The notes: generated by a model from the sequence alone, not told the origin. A stretch of DNA of 64,000 nucleotides from Hyphomicrobiaceae bacterium (GCA_023384095.1 JAHDXT010000014.1:27607-91606); one strand, 5' to 3'; positions 27,148-36,177 are shown, numbered from the stretch's first letter. Translations and numbers: made by a program.

Positions 27148-28158
27148 TTGGGCCGTGATGGTCTCCCGGTAATGCATCCGAAAGCATTCCTTGGGCGCGT
27201 CATGGCTCTGAAGCAGATGGACTCGGCGACCGATTTCGGCTGGGCCGCCCGGCACGCGGATCGAAAACGACCAGCGGCCGCCCATTCGCATACAACCGCG
27301 GTACTGCGCGAATGGTCCGACCCTCCCGTTTCCGCAGTGCTTTCGGTCGGGAGACCCGCAGATGCCTGGAGGGATCTTTTCGACCGCGCCCGGCGCGACA
27401 GGCGCGCCAACGTCGTCTGCATGAAGTGGGGCACCCGGTACGGGCCCGAGTGGGTGAACCGGCTTGCGGCGATGGTCCGGCGCAACACGACCTGGAACAT
27501 TCGCTTCGTCTGTTTCACGGACGACCCGACCGGCATTCGCACCGACATCGAGTGCCAGCCGCTGCCGAAAGTCGACTACGATCCGGCACTCGGCAAGTAC
27601 TGGCCCAAACTGGGAATAATGCAGCAGAACCTGGGCGGGCTCCAGGGCATGACGCTGTACCTCGACCTCGATGTGGTGATCATCGGAGGTCTCGACCCGT
27701 ACTTCACCTACGAAGCGCGCTTCTGCATGGTGCGAGAATGGAAGAACCCGCATCTCGGCTACGGCAACAGCTCCGTCGTCCGTTTCTTCGTCGGCCTCGA
27801 GAGCGCGGTGCTCGACCGTTTCTATGCGATGTCTCCGGCGGCGATCGCCATCGCCTATGCCTCGAAAGAGCAGAATTTTCTCTCTCGCGCCGTCGAGGAG
27901 GTCACGTTCTGGCCGGACGAGTGGTGTCCCGCCTTCAACCATGCCTGCCTGCCGCGAAATCGCCTCTTGCGGCTCTTCTCCAAGCCGGCGCGGCCGACCA
28001 GCGGCCGGATTCTCGTGTTCTACGGCTCGATCACACCGGCCTCGGCCATGCAGGGCCGCCACGAGCCAGCCAAGCGCGTCCGCACCGGTTTCGCCATCCG
28101 CCTCGGCCGCCACCGCTTCCGGCGGGCGGAGTGGATTGCCGACTATTGGACGAAGTAG
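27148..28158 (+). CDS. Glycosyltransferase-like protein with a DxD motif
   Basis: A 336-residue protein. From about residue 87 on, it reads like a bacterial glycosyltransferase of the GT-A type: VVCMKWGTRYGPEWVNRL, FVCFTDDPTGI, and the metal-binding DLD of TLYLDLDVVIIGGLD. The fold assignment is mine from motifs. The first 86 residues are poorly ordered and the true start may be downstream, near NVVCMKWG. It stands 6 bases before the next glycosyltransferase gene and is probably co-transcribed with it. The likely role is transfer of a sugar onto a surface glycan. Confidence 0.75.
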   Translation: MGRDGLPVMHPKAFLGRVMALKQMDSATDFGWAARHADRKRPAAAHSHTTAVLREWSDPPVSAVLSVGRPADAWRDLFDRARRDRRANVVCMKWGTRYGPEWVNRLAAMVRRNTTWNIRFVCFTDDPTGIRTDIECQPLPKVDYDPALGKYWPKLGIMQQNLGGLQGMTLYLDLDVVIIGGLDPYFTYEARFCMVREWKNPHLGYGNSSVVRFFVGLESAVLDRFYAMSPAAIAIAYASKEQNFLSRAVEEVTFWPDEWCPAFNHACLPRNRLLRLFSKPARPTSGRILVFYGSITPASAMQGRHEPAKRVRTGFAIRLGRHRFRRAEWIADYWTK

Positions 28159-28163
28159 AACGA

Positions 28164-29213
28164 ATGAAAGAAGATGAAGTGCCGGCAGATATCCCGATCG
28201 TTGAGCTTCCGCTACAGGCCCCAACGGTGGCTTTGTCGGACAGCAGTCAATTCTACGCCTATTCGAACCTGATATCCGAGGCGGCCGCGTCGATCTACGA
28301 TGCAAGCCATTTTTCACAGCAGCACCCGGGGCGAAAGCGTATCGCGTATATAACGCTGGCCACCCCGGATTACGATATGGGGCTACGCGTCCTCGTGCGC
28401 TCTCTCCGCCGTGTGACTGACATACCGATCATCGTGCTGATGACATCGCGATGGGACGCGCAATCTGAAGCGAGCGATGTCTTCGGTCTGGTCGTGCCAC
28501 AGCTCACCAGAGACGATCGGAAGCGCTCCCGCCGGGAGTTCGGAGCGACCTACACGAAGCTATGGGCCTTCGGTCTTCTGGACTTCGAGCGCGTCGTATT
28601 TCTCGATAGCGATTGCCTGGTTCTGAAAGCACTCGATGCGCTGTGGATCGGCGATCAGATGAAGGTCTGCCGAGACTCGGTTGAACACGTCAGGCTCGCC
28701 AAATTCAATTCCGGCCTTATCGCCTTCAACCCGCAGAGAGAATATCTGGACAGAATTGCGACAGACGGCCCGACCGCAGATAGCGATGATGGCGGAGACC
28801 AGGGTCTCCTGAACTCTCTCTTCTCCAACGAGGTTGCCTACATTGATAGTGAGTATAACCTGATTAAGCACTATTGGTACTTTAGATCGCCTGAAATTCG
28901 AGCCAGCTCCGCGCGCTGCATACACTTCATCGTCAAGAAGCCCTGGGATTTGTGGTTTCAGGAAATCACCGACGGTTTTACAGTCGATCTCGAAGACAAA
29001 TGGACAAGCTTTCTTACGCATGAGGAGTTGCTGACTCTTGTCAGCCACTGGAGAAGGCGGCAATTCGTAGCGGAGCGTCCTCGGTTCGACGTCACCCGTC
29101 TCAATCGGGCACGCGCACGCGATAGGCGATGGAAGCGGGCGGGAGTAGTGGGGCTGCTCACCTTACCATCACTTCTCGTCGGGTTCTTTTTGTTGGGCCG
29201 CTTGAGTGTCTAG
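28164..29213 (+). CDS. GT8-type (glycogenin-like) glycosyltransferase with C-terminal membrane anchor
   Basis: A 349-residue protein. A GT-A domain starts at about residue 60 (RIAYITLATPDYDMGLRVL), has the DSD metal site in VVFLDSDCLVLKAL, and the GT8 segments FNSGLIAFNP and DQGLLNSLF. The last 25 residues are a hydrophobic helix (VVGLLTLPSLLVGFFLLG), so it is a tail-anchored membrane enzyme, unusual for GT8. Codon use and base composition are clearly less GC-rich than flanking genes. This suggests acquisition by transfer, as is common in glycan loci. Confidence 0.85.
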   Translation: MKEDEVPADIPIVELPLQAPTVALSDSSQFYAYSNLISEAAASIYDASHFSQQHPGRKRIAYITLATPDYDMGLRVLVRSLRRVTDIPIIVLMTSRWDAQSEASDVFGLVVPQLTRDDRKRSRREFGATYTKLWAFGLLDFERVVFLDSDCLVLKALDALWIGDQMKVCRDSVEHVRLAKFNSGLIAFNPQREYLDRIATDGPTADSDDGGDQGLLNSLFSNEVAYIDSEYNLIKHYWYFRSPEIRASSARCIHFIVKKPWDLWFQEITDGFTVDLEDKWTSFLTHEELLTLVSHWRRRQFVAERPRFDVTRLNRARARDRRWKRAGVVGLLTLPSLLVGFFLLGRLSV

Positions 29214-29275
29214 TGTTCTGCCCCAGCACTTGGTCCCCTGCCGCTGCCCCGGATCGGAGTCCGGGGCAGGCTCCG

Positions 29276-29371
29276 GCGGCCATCCACCCAACTCTCCACA
29301 CCTGATCTGCGGCGTGTCGTGGATTCCCGCCTCCGCGGGAATGACGGTGTGGGTGAGCAGAGGGAATCAGA
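29276..29371 (-). repeat. Composite dispersed repeat (families A and D), reverse copy
   Basis: Holds CTCTCCACACCTGATCTGCG, then the palindrome GATTCCCGCCTCCGCGGGAATGAC, then GGTGTGGGT and GGGAATC. The whole stretch is close to the reverse complement of 63448-63550. The 29214-29663 gap contains this element and the long inverted repeat after it; no gene is seen. Confidence 0.8.
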
Positions 29372-29416
29372 CGATCGAGACAAAACGCAAGTGATCCGCA
29401 CCAAACGCTTGGCTCC

Positions 29417-29568
29417 GTCATCCCGGACCAGGGAGCGAAGCGACCGCCGATCCGGGATCCAGCGCAAAAAGGCGTCCGGAGGACACAGTAATATCGAGCT
29501 TTCGGCACCTCTCGTGCTGGATCCCGGATCTCCTCGCCACTGAAGGGTGCCTCGTCGTCCGGGATGAC
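29417..29568. repeat. Long imperfect inverted repeat (GTCATCCCGGAC type)
   Basis: The left arm 29417-29463 begins GTCATCCCGGAC and ends GATCCGGGATCCAGC. The right arm 29515-29568 begins GCTGGATCCCGGATC and ends GTCCGGGATGAC. The roughly 50-base middle is AT-richer. It resembles a REP doublet (BIME) or a small non-autonomous element. Confidence 0.75.
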
Positions 29569-29663
29569 GGCGGGGTGTCAAGCGTAAGAGTCACATACAA
29601 ATTACTTGAGCCTCAAGCCTCATCAAACAAGGCACGACCGATCATAGCTGAAAAAGGTGCCCC

Positions 29664-30395
29664 ATGCATTACTACATGGAGAAGAAACTCATTTCACAGG
29701 CAATGCTCACGGCGCTGCTGCGCAACTCCTTTGCTGACATTGCGCATGTGCACTTCATTCAAATCGGCGCGAACGATGGTGTTTCGGACGATTTCGTATT
29801 CCCGCTCGCCACCCAGAACGGGTGGATAGGTGCTGTAATCGAGCCGGTTCCCCACCTTTTTGAGAAGCTAACTGCCAATTACCGTCCGTTCCGCGCAATC
29901 AAACCCTTCCAGGTGGTGATCGGGGAGACGGAGTCCTGCGCATCCTTTTATCACTTCGCACCCTCTCCGGGCGAGTTGGTGGATTTTCTGGGCTCTCTGG
30001 AACGCAACGTCATCATGCGCCACGCTTGCCTTGTCCCCGACATCGAATCTCGGATCATCGAGACGAAGCTCAAGGCCGTCAGCATGGGTCAGGTCACCGA
30101 GTTCTGCGGACTTTCCGGAGTCGACCTGCTGGTGACTGACGTCGAAGGAGCGGATGCCAAGCTGGTCCGCGCATTCAACTTCGGCAAGCATATGCCAAGG
30201 GTAATTGTGATCGAACACAAGCACATAGGTCATTTTGACCTAGTGTCGCTCGACGAGTTTCTCGACAGCTTTAATTATACTACGATCCGTTTGTTCGAAG
30301 ATACGGTCTACATCAGGCTTACCGAACTTCCCGGTCGGCCTGCGCGTTCGCTTGCGTGCAAGATCGACAACGCTGCGAAGGCGATTTTCGGCTGA
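29664..30395 (+). CDS. FkbM family SAM-dependent methyltransferase
   Basis: A 243-residue protein. SAM motif I is HFIQIGANDGVSDDF (about residues 30-44), an acidic motif follows in GAVIEPVPHLF, and VDLLVTDVEGADAKLV is the FkbM hallmark. FkbM enzymes O-methylate sugars or small molecules, and in glycan loci they cap or modify polysaccharide residues. An ATG at 29676 is an alternative start. Composition is less GC-rich, like the preceding GT8 gene. It ends 10 bases before the next glycosyltransferase. Confidence 0.9.
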   Translation: MHYYMEKKLISQAMLTALLRNSFADIAHVHFIQIGANDGVSDDFVFPLATQNGWIGAVIEPVPHLFEKLTANYRPFRAIKPFQVVIGETESCASFYHFAPSPGELVDFLGSLERNVIMRHACLVPDIESRIIETKLKAVSMGQVTEFCGLSGVDLLVTDVEGADAKLVRAFNFGKHMPRVIVIEHKHIGHFDLVSLDEFLDSFNYTTIRLFEDTVYIRLTELPGRPARSLACKIDNAAKAIFG

Positions 30396-30405
30396 GTCGC
30401 GGCGA

Positions 30406-31539
30406 ATGCACCTGCTCGTCGTGCTGCCCCGGCGCTCGGCCATTGACCGCGGCATCCCGAATTCGGTCGATCTGTGCGTGCACGATCTTCTGCGTGCGAG
30501 CCTCTATCGGGCCGCCACGTGCATCGTCGCGGAGCGCGTGCACGATCTCTTCGACGGCTTCGCAATGGCGGACGTGCCCCGATTCGAGGCGGCCCATACG
30601 GGCCTCCTGGTCCGTCGTGCCGCCCGCCTTGCCCGGTCGCGCGGCGCCCGACTCGTCGTGGTCCATCAGCACTTTCAGGTCGCAGCCGGACTGGCTCGCG
30701 CGTTGCCGGGACGCGTGGTGTTCCATGCCCATGGGTTCTACAAGAGCTACCCACCCTCCGGCCTCATCGCCTCGATCCGCCGCCGCGCGCGCCTGCGGGA
30801 AATCGTCCGTCTGGCCGGGATGGTGCACGTCAGCGAGAGTTGCCGGGAGCACTTCGCCCGGTCCTGGCCGGAGGTTTCGATACCGCAGGCCATCGTGCAC
30901 AACGGGCTCGATTTCGGCTCGTGGCGGCCCTTACGGCGCAGGAAGCAGGAGATCGTCTGTGTCGGCCGCTGCCTGCCGGAAAAGGGCATTCGCGAGGCCG
31001 CGCAGGCCGTGCTGTCCATATTGCCGGAGCGGCCGGGCTGGCGCGCACGCTTCGTCCTGTCGGAATCCGAGCGCCATCCGGAGTATACGCAGCAAGTGCG
31101 CGAGCTCCTCACCCGTCCGGAGATCCGGAACCGGATAGATATCGAGCTGAACGTACCCTGGCATGGTGTCGTGGAGCGTTACGAGCGGGCCGCCATCGCG
31201 CTGGTCCCCTCCCGCTGGCGCGAGCCGTTCGGGCGCACGGCCCTGGAAGCACATGCCGGCGGCGCCGCGCTCATCTCTTCGGGAACCGGCGGCCTCAGGG
31301 AGGCGAGCGGGCCGCATGCCCTGTTCGTCGACCCGGCGGACCGCGACGCATTCACCGGGGCGCTGCAGCGCCTGATCGATGACGACAGCCTGCGCGAGGC
31401 GTTGGCGAGCGGCGGCGCCAGCTACGTGCGGGATCGCTTCTCGATCGAGGCTGTCGCGGCCGTCAACGACACATTCTACGAGGGCCTGCTCGCCAGGGAG
31501 CGGCTCGCGCCGCCGGGCCGAGGCTGCACTCAGGCGTGA
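30406..31539 (+). CDS. Glycosyltransferase family 4 protein
   Basis: A 377-residue GT-B enzyme. The C-terminal nucleotide-sugar domain has IVCVGRCLPEKGIREAAQAV and the E-x7-E type motif EPFGRTALEAHAGGAALISS. The N-terminal acceptor domain starts with HLLVVLPRRSAIDRGI. The ATG at 30406 lies 10 bases after the fkbM stop. The base composition is high in GC again, unlike the two genes before it. The gene ends 10 bases inside the convergent ABC exporter gene. The sugar and acceptor are unknown. Confidence 0.88.
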   Translation: MHLLVVLPRRSAIDRGIPNSVDLCVHDLLRASLYRAATCIVAERVHDLFDGFAMADVPRFEAAHTGLLVRRAARLARSRGARLVVVHQHFQVAAGLARALPGRVVFHAHGFYKSYPPSGLIASIRRRARLREIVRLAGMVHVSESCREHFARSWPEVSIPQAIVHNGLDFGSWRPLRRRKQEIVCVGRCLPEKGIREAAQAVLSILPERPGWRARFVLSESERHPEYTQQVRELLTRPEIRNRIDIELNVPWHGVVERYERAAIALVPSRWREPFGRTALEAHAGGAALISSGTGGLREASGPHALFVDPADRDAFTGALQRLIDDDSLREALASGGASYVRDRFSIEAVAAVNDTFYEGLLARERLAPPGRGCTQA

Positions 31540-33317
31540 GCAGGCACCGCCTTCTCCGGGCTCTCCGAAACGGCGTTGGCGAACTGGATCTGGTAGAGCC
31601 GCGCATAAAGCCCGCCGCGCGCGATGAGCTCGCGATGGCGGCCGCTCTCGACGACCTCTCCATTGTCGAGCACGTGGATCAGGTCTGCGTTGGCGACGGT
31701 GGCGAGGCGGTGGGCGATGACGATGGTCGTGCGGCCGCGGGTCAGTTTCTGCAGCGCTTCCTGGATCGATTGCTCGGTTTCGCTGTCGAGCGCCGAGGTC
31801 GGCTCGTCGAGAAGGATGATCGGCGCATCCTTGAGAAAGGCCCTGGCCAGCGAGATGCGCTGGCGCTGGCCGCCGGAGATCTGCGAGCCGAGCTCGCCGA
31901 CTTGCGCGTCATATCCGTTCGGCAGTGAGCGGATGAACTCGTCGGCTTGCGCCGCCTTGGACGCGGCGACGACCTCGTCTTTCGACGCGTCCTCCCGGCC
32001 CGCCGCGATGTTCTCGCGGATCGTGCCCTCGAACAGGAACACGTCCTGGCTGACGAGCGCGATCTGCCGCCGCAGCGAGGTGATGGAAGTCTCGGCGATC
32101 GGCTGGCCGTCGATCCGAATGAGGCCCTTGGCCGGCTCCCAGAAGCGCTGCAGCAGGTTGAATAGGGTCGTCTTGCCGGCGCCGGAAAGGCCGACGAGCG
32201 CCGTCGTTTGTCCGGCCGGCGCCAGGAGATCGAGGCCCCGCAAGACCGGCGTGTCGGGATCGTACGAGAACGTGACCTTGTCGAAGCGGACCTCGCCCTC
32301 CCCGACCAGGAGGTCGGGACGCTGGTTCTGGTCCACCTCGGCGGCCGGCTTGTCCAGCAGCTCGTACATCATGCGCACGCCGACCGCAGAGGTGGCGAGC
32401 TGAAGCTGCAGCTTCGACAGCCGGCGGGCGGGATCGGCGGCCATCAGCAGAGCCGTGATGAACGCGAAGAACTGTCCTGGCGTATCGCCAAAGGAGAGAT
32501 TGCGCCAGCCGGCATAAACCACCGCCGCGGCAACCGCCAGGCCGCCGATGGTCTCGATAAGGGGATTCACCTGCGCCTGGACCGCAACGATCCTGTTCGA
32601 GAGCCGCTCTACAGCCTCGACGCCCTCGTTCATGCGCCTCTGCAACAGCTTTTCGAGCTGAAACGACTTGACGATGCGAATCCCCTGCGCGCTCTCGCGC
32701 ACGGTGCCGACGATCGTCGTAATTCCGGAAACCTCGCTCAGCGCCGCTTTCTGTACCCGCTCGGATAGCCGCTTCAGCACCACAGCCGCTACCGGGCCGC
32801 CGATGAGACAGATTGCAGCCAGGATCGGATCCTGCGAGACCATGACGCCAATAAGCCCGATCAGGGTCATCAGGTCCCGCCCGAGCCCCACGGCGACGTG
32901 GTTGAGCATGGACTGCGCCGCCCTGGCGTTGTGTGTCATGCGCGTGATGAGATCGCTCGACGGGTACTGCTGATAGAAGCCGACCCCCATTTTCAGCATG
33001 TGGTCGTACATGCGCTTCTGGATTTCGGCCACGATCCGGTTGCCGATCCGGCTCAGCGACACTTCCTGCAGATAGGCGGCGAACCCCTTGACGATGAAGA
33101 TCGCGGAGATGACCAGCGGGATCCAGAACAGCGACGCGCGGTCCTGATCGACGAAAATCTTGTTGACGACGTCCTTCATCATCCAGGCGCTGAGGGACGT
33201 GCACGCGGCTACCAGCCCCATGAACGCGAACGCAACAGCATAGCGTGGCGCATAGGTGCGCCCGTGCTCGCCGAGCAGCCGCCGCAGCACTGTGAGCGTG
33301 GACGTGTCCTTCAGCAT
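31530..33317 (-). CDS. ABC transporter, fused permease-ATPase, MsbA-like lipid exporter
   Basis: A 595-residue half-transporter. Residues 1-310 hold six membrane helices of the type-IV exporter fold, and residues 340-580 the ATPase. Walker A is GLSGAGKTT, the signature is SGGQRQRISLARA, and Walker B is IILLDEPTSAL with the H-loop in VIAHRLATV. Working as a homodimer, such proteins flip lipid A core, glycolipid or other amphiphiles across the inner membrane. Its position beside glycosyltransferases favours a glycolipid cargo, but a multidrug exporter is not excluded. Confidence 0.9.
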   Translation of the reverse strand: MLKDTSTLTVLRRLLGEHGRTYAPRYAVAFAFMGLVAACTSLSAWMMKDVVNKIFVDQDRASLFWIPLVISAIFIVKGFAAYLQEVSLSRIGNRIVAEIQKRMYDHMLKMGVGFYQQYPSSDLITRMTHNARAAQSMLNHVAVGLGRDLMTLIGLIGVMVSQDPILAAICLIGGPVAAVVLKRLSERVQKAALSEVSGITTIVGTVRESAQGIRIVKSFQLEKLLQRRMNEGVEAVERLSNRIVAVQAQVNPLIETIGGLAVAAAVVYAGWRNLSFGDTPGQFFAFITALLMAADPARRLSKLQLQLATSAVGVRMMYELLDKPAAEVDQNQRPDLLVGEGEVRFDKVTFSYDPDTPVLRGLDLLAPAGQTTALVGLSGAGKTTLFNLLQRFWEPAKGLIRIDGQPIAETSITSLRRQIALVSQDVFLFEGTIRENIAAGREDASKDEVVAASKAAQADEFIRSLPNGYDAQVGELGSQISGGQRQRISLARAFLKDAPIILLDEPTSALDSETEQSIQEALQKLTRGRTTIVIAHRLATVANADLIHVLDNGEVVESGRHRELIARGGLYARLYQIQFANAVSESPEKAVPAHA

Positions 33318-33340
33318 GTTTCGCGACGCCGGCCAGACGG

Positions 33341-33562
33341 ATGGCGATCAGTTTCAGCTCTGTTCATGCGACCCCGTGGTCATCGAAGGGAGCAGATGTG
33401 CGCCGCCTTCGCGCCCACTCTGTGGACGGTGAGCATTGCGTGGTACTGGTGTCGGCAGCGCACCCGCTCGAGCCCGGAGAATTCGTCGTGTATGAGCCTG
33501 GCGGCGAGATCATGGCGCGCGGAAACCACTATGTGCAGCCTCGCGGGACCAACGTGGACTGA
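33341..33562 (+). CDS. Possible small protein, uncertain
   Basis: A 73-codon frame in the gap between the exporter and the DUF3750 gene. Its C-terminal half (HCVVLVSAAHPLEPGEFVVY, then GGEIMARGNHYV) reads like a folded beta-rich domain rather than random GC-rich translation, but there is no strong ribosome site and no family is recognised. It could be a remnant of a longer gene. Confidence 0.3.
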   Translation: MAISFSSVHATPWSSKGADVRRLRAHSVDGEHCVVLVSAAHPLEPGEFVVYEPGGEIMARGNHYVQPRGTNVD

Positions 33563-33604
33563 CTTGACGATTTCGCAGGTTGACGCAATCTGGCACCGAT
33601 CCGC

Positions 33605-34426
33605 ATGATTCGAAAGGCAAACCGCGCCGCATCTCGTGTTCCTGATACGATGTCCGCTGCACGCATGGCAATCCTGCTGTTCGCAATCGCCTTTCTGCTC
33701 CCGCTGGCCCTGCACGGCCTGTGGTGGCTGACACGGGATCACGCCGAGAGCTGGCGGACGGCGGATTGGTCGAGCGCCCGATTGCTGCTGCCGCCGGCGG
33801 ATTCGCCGCAGGCGTCGGTGCGCGTCTACAGCGCGCCCGCCGGGCGCTGGAAGGGCGTCTTCTCGGTGCACTCCTGGATCGTGGTGAAAGAGGCGGGTGC
33901 TCCGCACTACACGCGGTTCGACGTGGCGGGATGGGGGCGGCCGGTGAAGATCGACAGCTGGGCGCCGGACGGCCGCTGGTACGGCAACACGCCGCAGCTC
34001 GTGGCCCTCGTCGAGGGTAGGACGGCAGAAGAGCTCATTCCGGCAATTCGCGTCGCCGTGGCGAGCTACCGGCACGGCCGCCCAGGGGATTACCGCGTCT
34101 GGCCGGGACCCAACTCCAATACGTTCGTGGCTGCTGTCCTGGGCGCGATCCCGGATGCCCGCATCGTGCTCCCCTCGAACGCGATCGGCAAAGACTTCCG
34201 CGGTCCGGGATTGTTCGTCGGCCTGAGCCCGACGCGCACCGGCATCCAGGTGTCTGTGGCGGGGCTCTTCGGCCTGACGGTCGCCTGGGTCGAAGGTCTG
34301 GAGGTCAACGTGCTCGGGCTGGTCGCCGGACTCGACCTGCGGCGGCTCGCCGTCAAGCTGCCGGGTTGGGGACCGCTGACGATCATGCCCTGGCAGCCCG
34401 CGTCGATGGAACGCGCCGCGGCGTGA
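33605..34426 (+). CDS. DUF3750 family membrane-anchored protein
   Basis: A 273-residue protein with one N-terminal membrane helix (about residues 20-42), followed by a periplasmic domain recognised as DUF3750 by VFSVHSWIVVKEAGAPHYTRFDV (partly), the DYRVWPGPNSNTFVAAV segment and VEVN-type strands near the end. The Asn-Thr-Phe after WPGPNS is reminiscent of NlpC/P60-related or LRAT-like folds, but I cannot show an active site. Function is unknown. Another ATG at 33650 could be the start. Confidence 0.85.
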   Translation: MIRKANRAASRVPDTMSAARMAILLFAIAFLLPLALHGLWWLTRDHAESWRTADWSSARLLLPPADSPQASVRVYSAPAGRWKGVFSVHSWIVVKEAGAPHYTRFDVAGWGRPVKIDSWAPDGRWYGNTPQLVALVEGRTAEELIPAIRVAVASYRHGRPGDYRVWPGPNSNTFVAAVLGAIPDARIVLPSNAIGKDFRGPGLFVGLSPTRTGIQVSVAGLFGLTVAWVEGLEVNVLGLVAGLDLRRLAVKLPGWGPLTIMPWQPASMERAAA

Positions 34427-34464
34427 ACCGGGTGTCGTCGGACCGGCGTTGCGGCCTCGTGCGC

Positions 34465-35190
34465 TCAAGCCCCCCTGCTCCAATGCTCCGGCGCCGTCGA
34501 TCCGCGCTCGAGCTCGGCTTTCGTAAGCCCGAATTGCAGGCGATAGGTGCCGCGGTTGATGCTAGACCCCGCGCCGGCACGACGGAGGGCCGCGTCGCTC
34601 GCCGCATCCTGGCGCGCGCTCCTCAAGGCATCCGCCTCGATCGCCTCGATCAGGATTACCCAGTCCGCGATCTGGTCCGGCTGGCTGCGCAGCTTCTTCT
34701 CCGCCGAGCCGCCCTGGCTCGCCGCCGTCTCGCCCTGCAGAAGATGCACGCCGATGACGCCCGTCCGCGCCAGCACGCCCGGCAGAACCGATCCGGCGAG
34801 GCTCCCTCGAAACGCCTCCGGCTCGCACTCCGCCGTCAGGCGCACCGTCTCGACCCAGGCCCCCTCGCCGCGGCCGAGACTCGCCGCAACGGAGCAGATG
34901 GTGCGGCACGTGTCGCGAAACCGCGCGATGTTCCGGCGCGTCCATTCGGACGGGGCATCGAGGCGCTGCCGGTAGGCCGGCGACGTCAGGACGCCGGGGT
35001 CGGCGGTTTCGTAGAAGTTGAAGTAGAGCGGGTGGCCATCCGTCGCCACATAACGGCGGCCGCGCAGGAACCCCGGGACGCCGACCCGCTCGGGGATGTG
35101 CTCGAGAACGTGCCACTCGACGAAATCATCGTCCATTCCCGCCTCGATGCCGTTCCAGATCGCCAGCACGCCCGCGCCCAGCAGAGCCAT
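34465..35190 (-). CDS. Hypothetical protein, EthD-like dimeric alpha-beta barrel features
   Basis: A 241-residue cytoplasmic protein. The opening (WNGI..DDFVEWHVLEHIPERVGVPGFLRGRRY) resembles EthD/dimeric alpha-beta barrel proteins, in which a WHxxEH-like helix follows the first strand. A second half with GVIGVHLLQGE and DWVILIEAIEADAL looks like a repeat of the same fold. Function is unknown. The gene is divergent from the AroE-like gene, with 120 bases between the starts, so the two may share a control region. Confidence 0.75.
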   Translation of the reverse strand: MALLGAGVLAIWNGIEAGMDDDFVEWHVLEHIPERVGVPGFLRGRRYVATDGHPLYFNFYETADPGVLTSPAYRQRLDAPSEWTRRNIARFRDTCRTICSVAASLGRGEGAWVETVRLTAECEPEAFRGSLAGSVLPGVLARTGVIGVHLLQGETAASQGGSAEKKLRSQPDQIADWVILIEAIEADALRSARQDAASDAALRRAGAGSSINRGTYRLQFGLTKAELERGSTAPEHWSRGA

Positions 35191-35310
35191 GGTCCTGTCC
35201 CCCGCTTCCTTCCGTTACGGGTGCATAACCCACCACGGCCGCTCAGACCAGTCCGGAAGGCTCGCCTTGCCGGACAGCCTCGCTCGACAGGCTGACAGGA
35301 GCACGACGGC

Positions 35311-36153
35311 ATGGCTGATGACGAAATCGCGGCGATCAGCGGCAGCACAAGGCTGCTCGCCATCGTCGGCGATCCGATCGCGCAGGTGGGCTCGCCCCGC
35401 GTCTTCAACCCGCGGCTTCGGCGGGCGGGGCTCGATGCCGTGCTGGTACCGCTCCACGTTCCGCAGGCCGAGTTCGAGGCGGCGATGGATGGCCTGATGC
35501 GGCTCGCCAACCTCTCCGGCATCGTCGTCACGCTGCCGTTCAAGGCGCGCGCCGCGGCCCTCGTCGATCGCGTCGGCGAGACGGGGCGCCAGGCTGGCGG
35601 CATCAACGCCATGCGTCGCGATCCGGACGGCGGCTGGAGCGGCGACATGTTCGACGGCGTGGGCCTCGTCCGCGCCATCGGGCTGGCGGGCCGCTCGCTC
35701 GCGTATAAGCGGGTGCTGCTGCTCGGCGCCGGAGGGGCCGCCAGCGCGATCGCGCCCGCGTTCGCCGCCGCCGGTGCGCGCGCCATAACGCTGTTCGATC
35801 CGGAGGCTGAGCGCGCCGAAACCCTCGCCGGGCGGGTGCGCGCATTTCATCCCCGTTGCGAGGTCGCGCCGGGAACGCCGATTGCGGCCGGGCACGACGT
35901 CGTCGTCAACGCGAGCCCGATCGGCATGCGGCCTGGCGACGGGCTGCCCGCGCCGCTCGGCCCCTTCGACCCCGGTTGCCTCGTCGTCGACATCATTCCC
36001 AAGCCGGAGATCACCCCGCTCGTCGCCGCCGCCCGCGCCGCCGGCTGCCAGACCGTCGGCGGCCTCGCCATGATCGACGCGCAGGCCGACACGATACTGG
36101 AGTTCTTCGGGATGACCCCCGGCGCCGGCCTGTGCTCGACGCCGATGAGGTGA
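35311..36153 (+). CDS. Shikimate dehydrogenase family protein (AroE paralogue)
   Basis: A 280-residue protein with the AroE layout: an N-terminal substrate domain and a C-terminal NADP Rossmann domain (VLLLGAGGAASAIAPAF, about residues 131-147). The catalytic Lys78 (VVTLPFK) and an Asp at 115 in GDMFDG are kept. The usual substrate-binding Ser-x-Ser pair near the N-terminus is changed (QVGSPRVFN, one Ser lost) and NTD is MFD. It may therefore act on quinate or another shikimate-like acid rather than serve as the biosynthetic AroE. I therefore give no gene symbol. Confidence 0.85.
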   Translation: MADDEIAAISGSTRLLAIVGDPIAQVGSPRVFNPRLRRAGLDAVLVPLHVPQAEFEAAMDGLMRLANLSGIVVTLPFKARAAALVDRVGETGRQAGGINAMRRDPDGGWSGDMFDGVGLVRAIGLAGRSLAYKRVLLLGAGGAASAIAPAFAAAGARAITLFDPEAERAETLAGRVRAFHPRCEVAPGTPIAAGHDVVVNASPIGMRPGDGLPAPLGPFDPGCLVVDIIPKPEITPLVAAARAAGCQTVGGLAMIDAQADTILEFFGMTPGAGLCSTPMR

Positions 36154-36177
36154 GAAGAGGCTGCCACCTCGCTCGAC

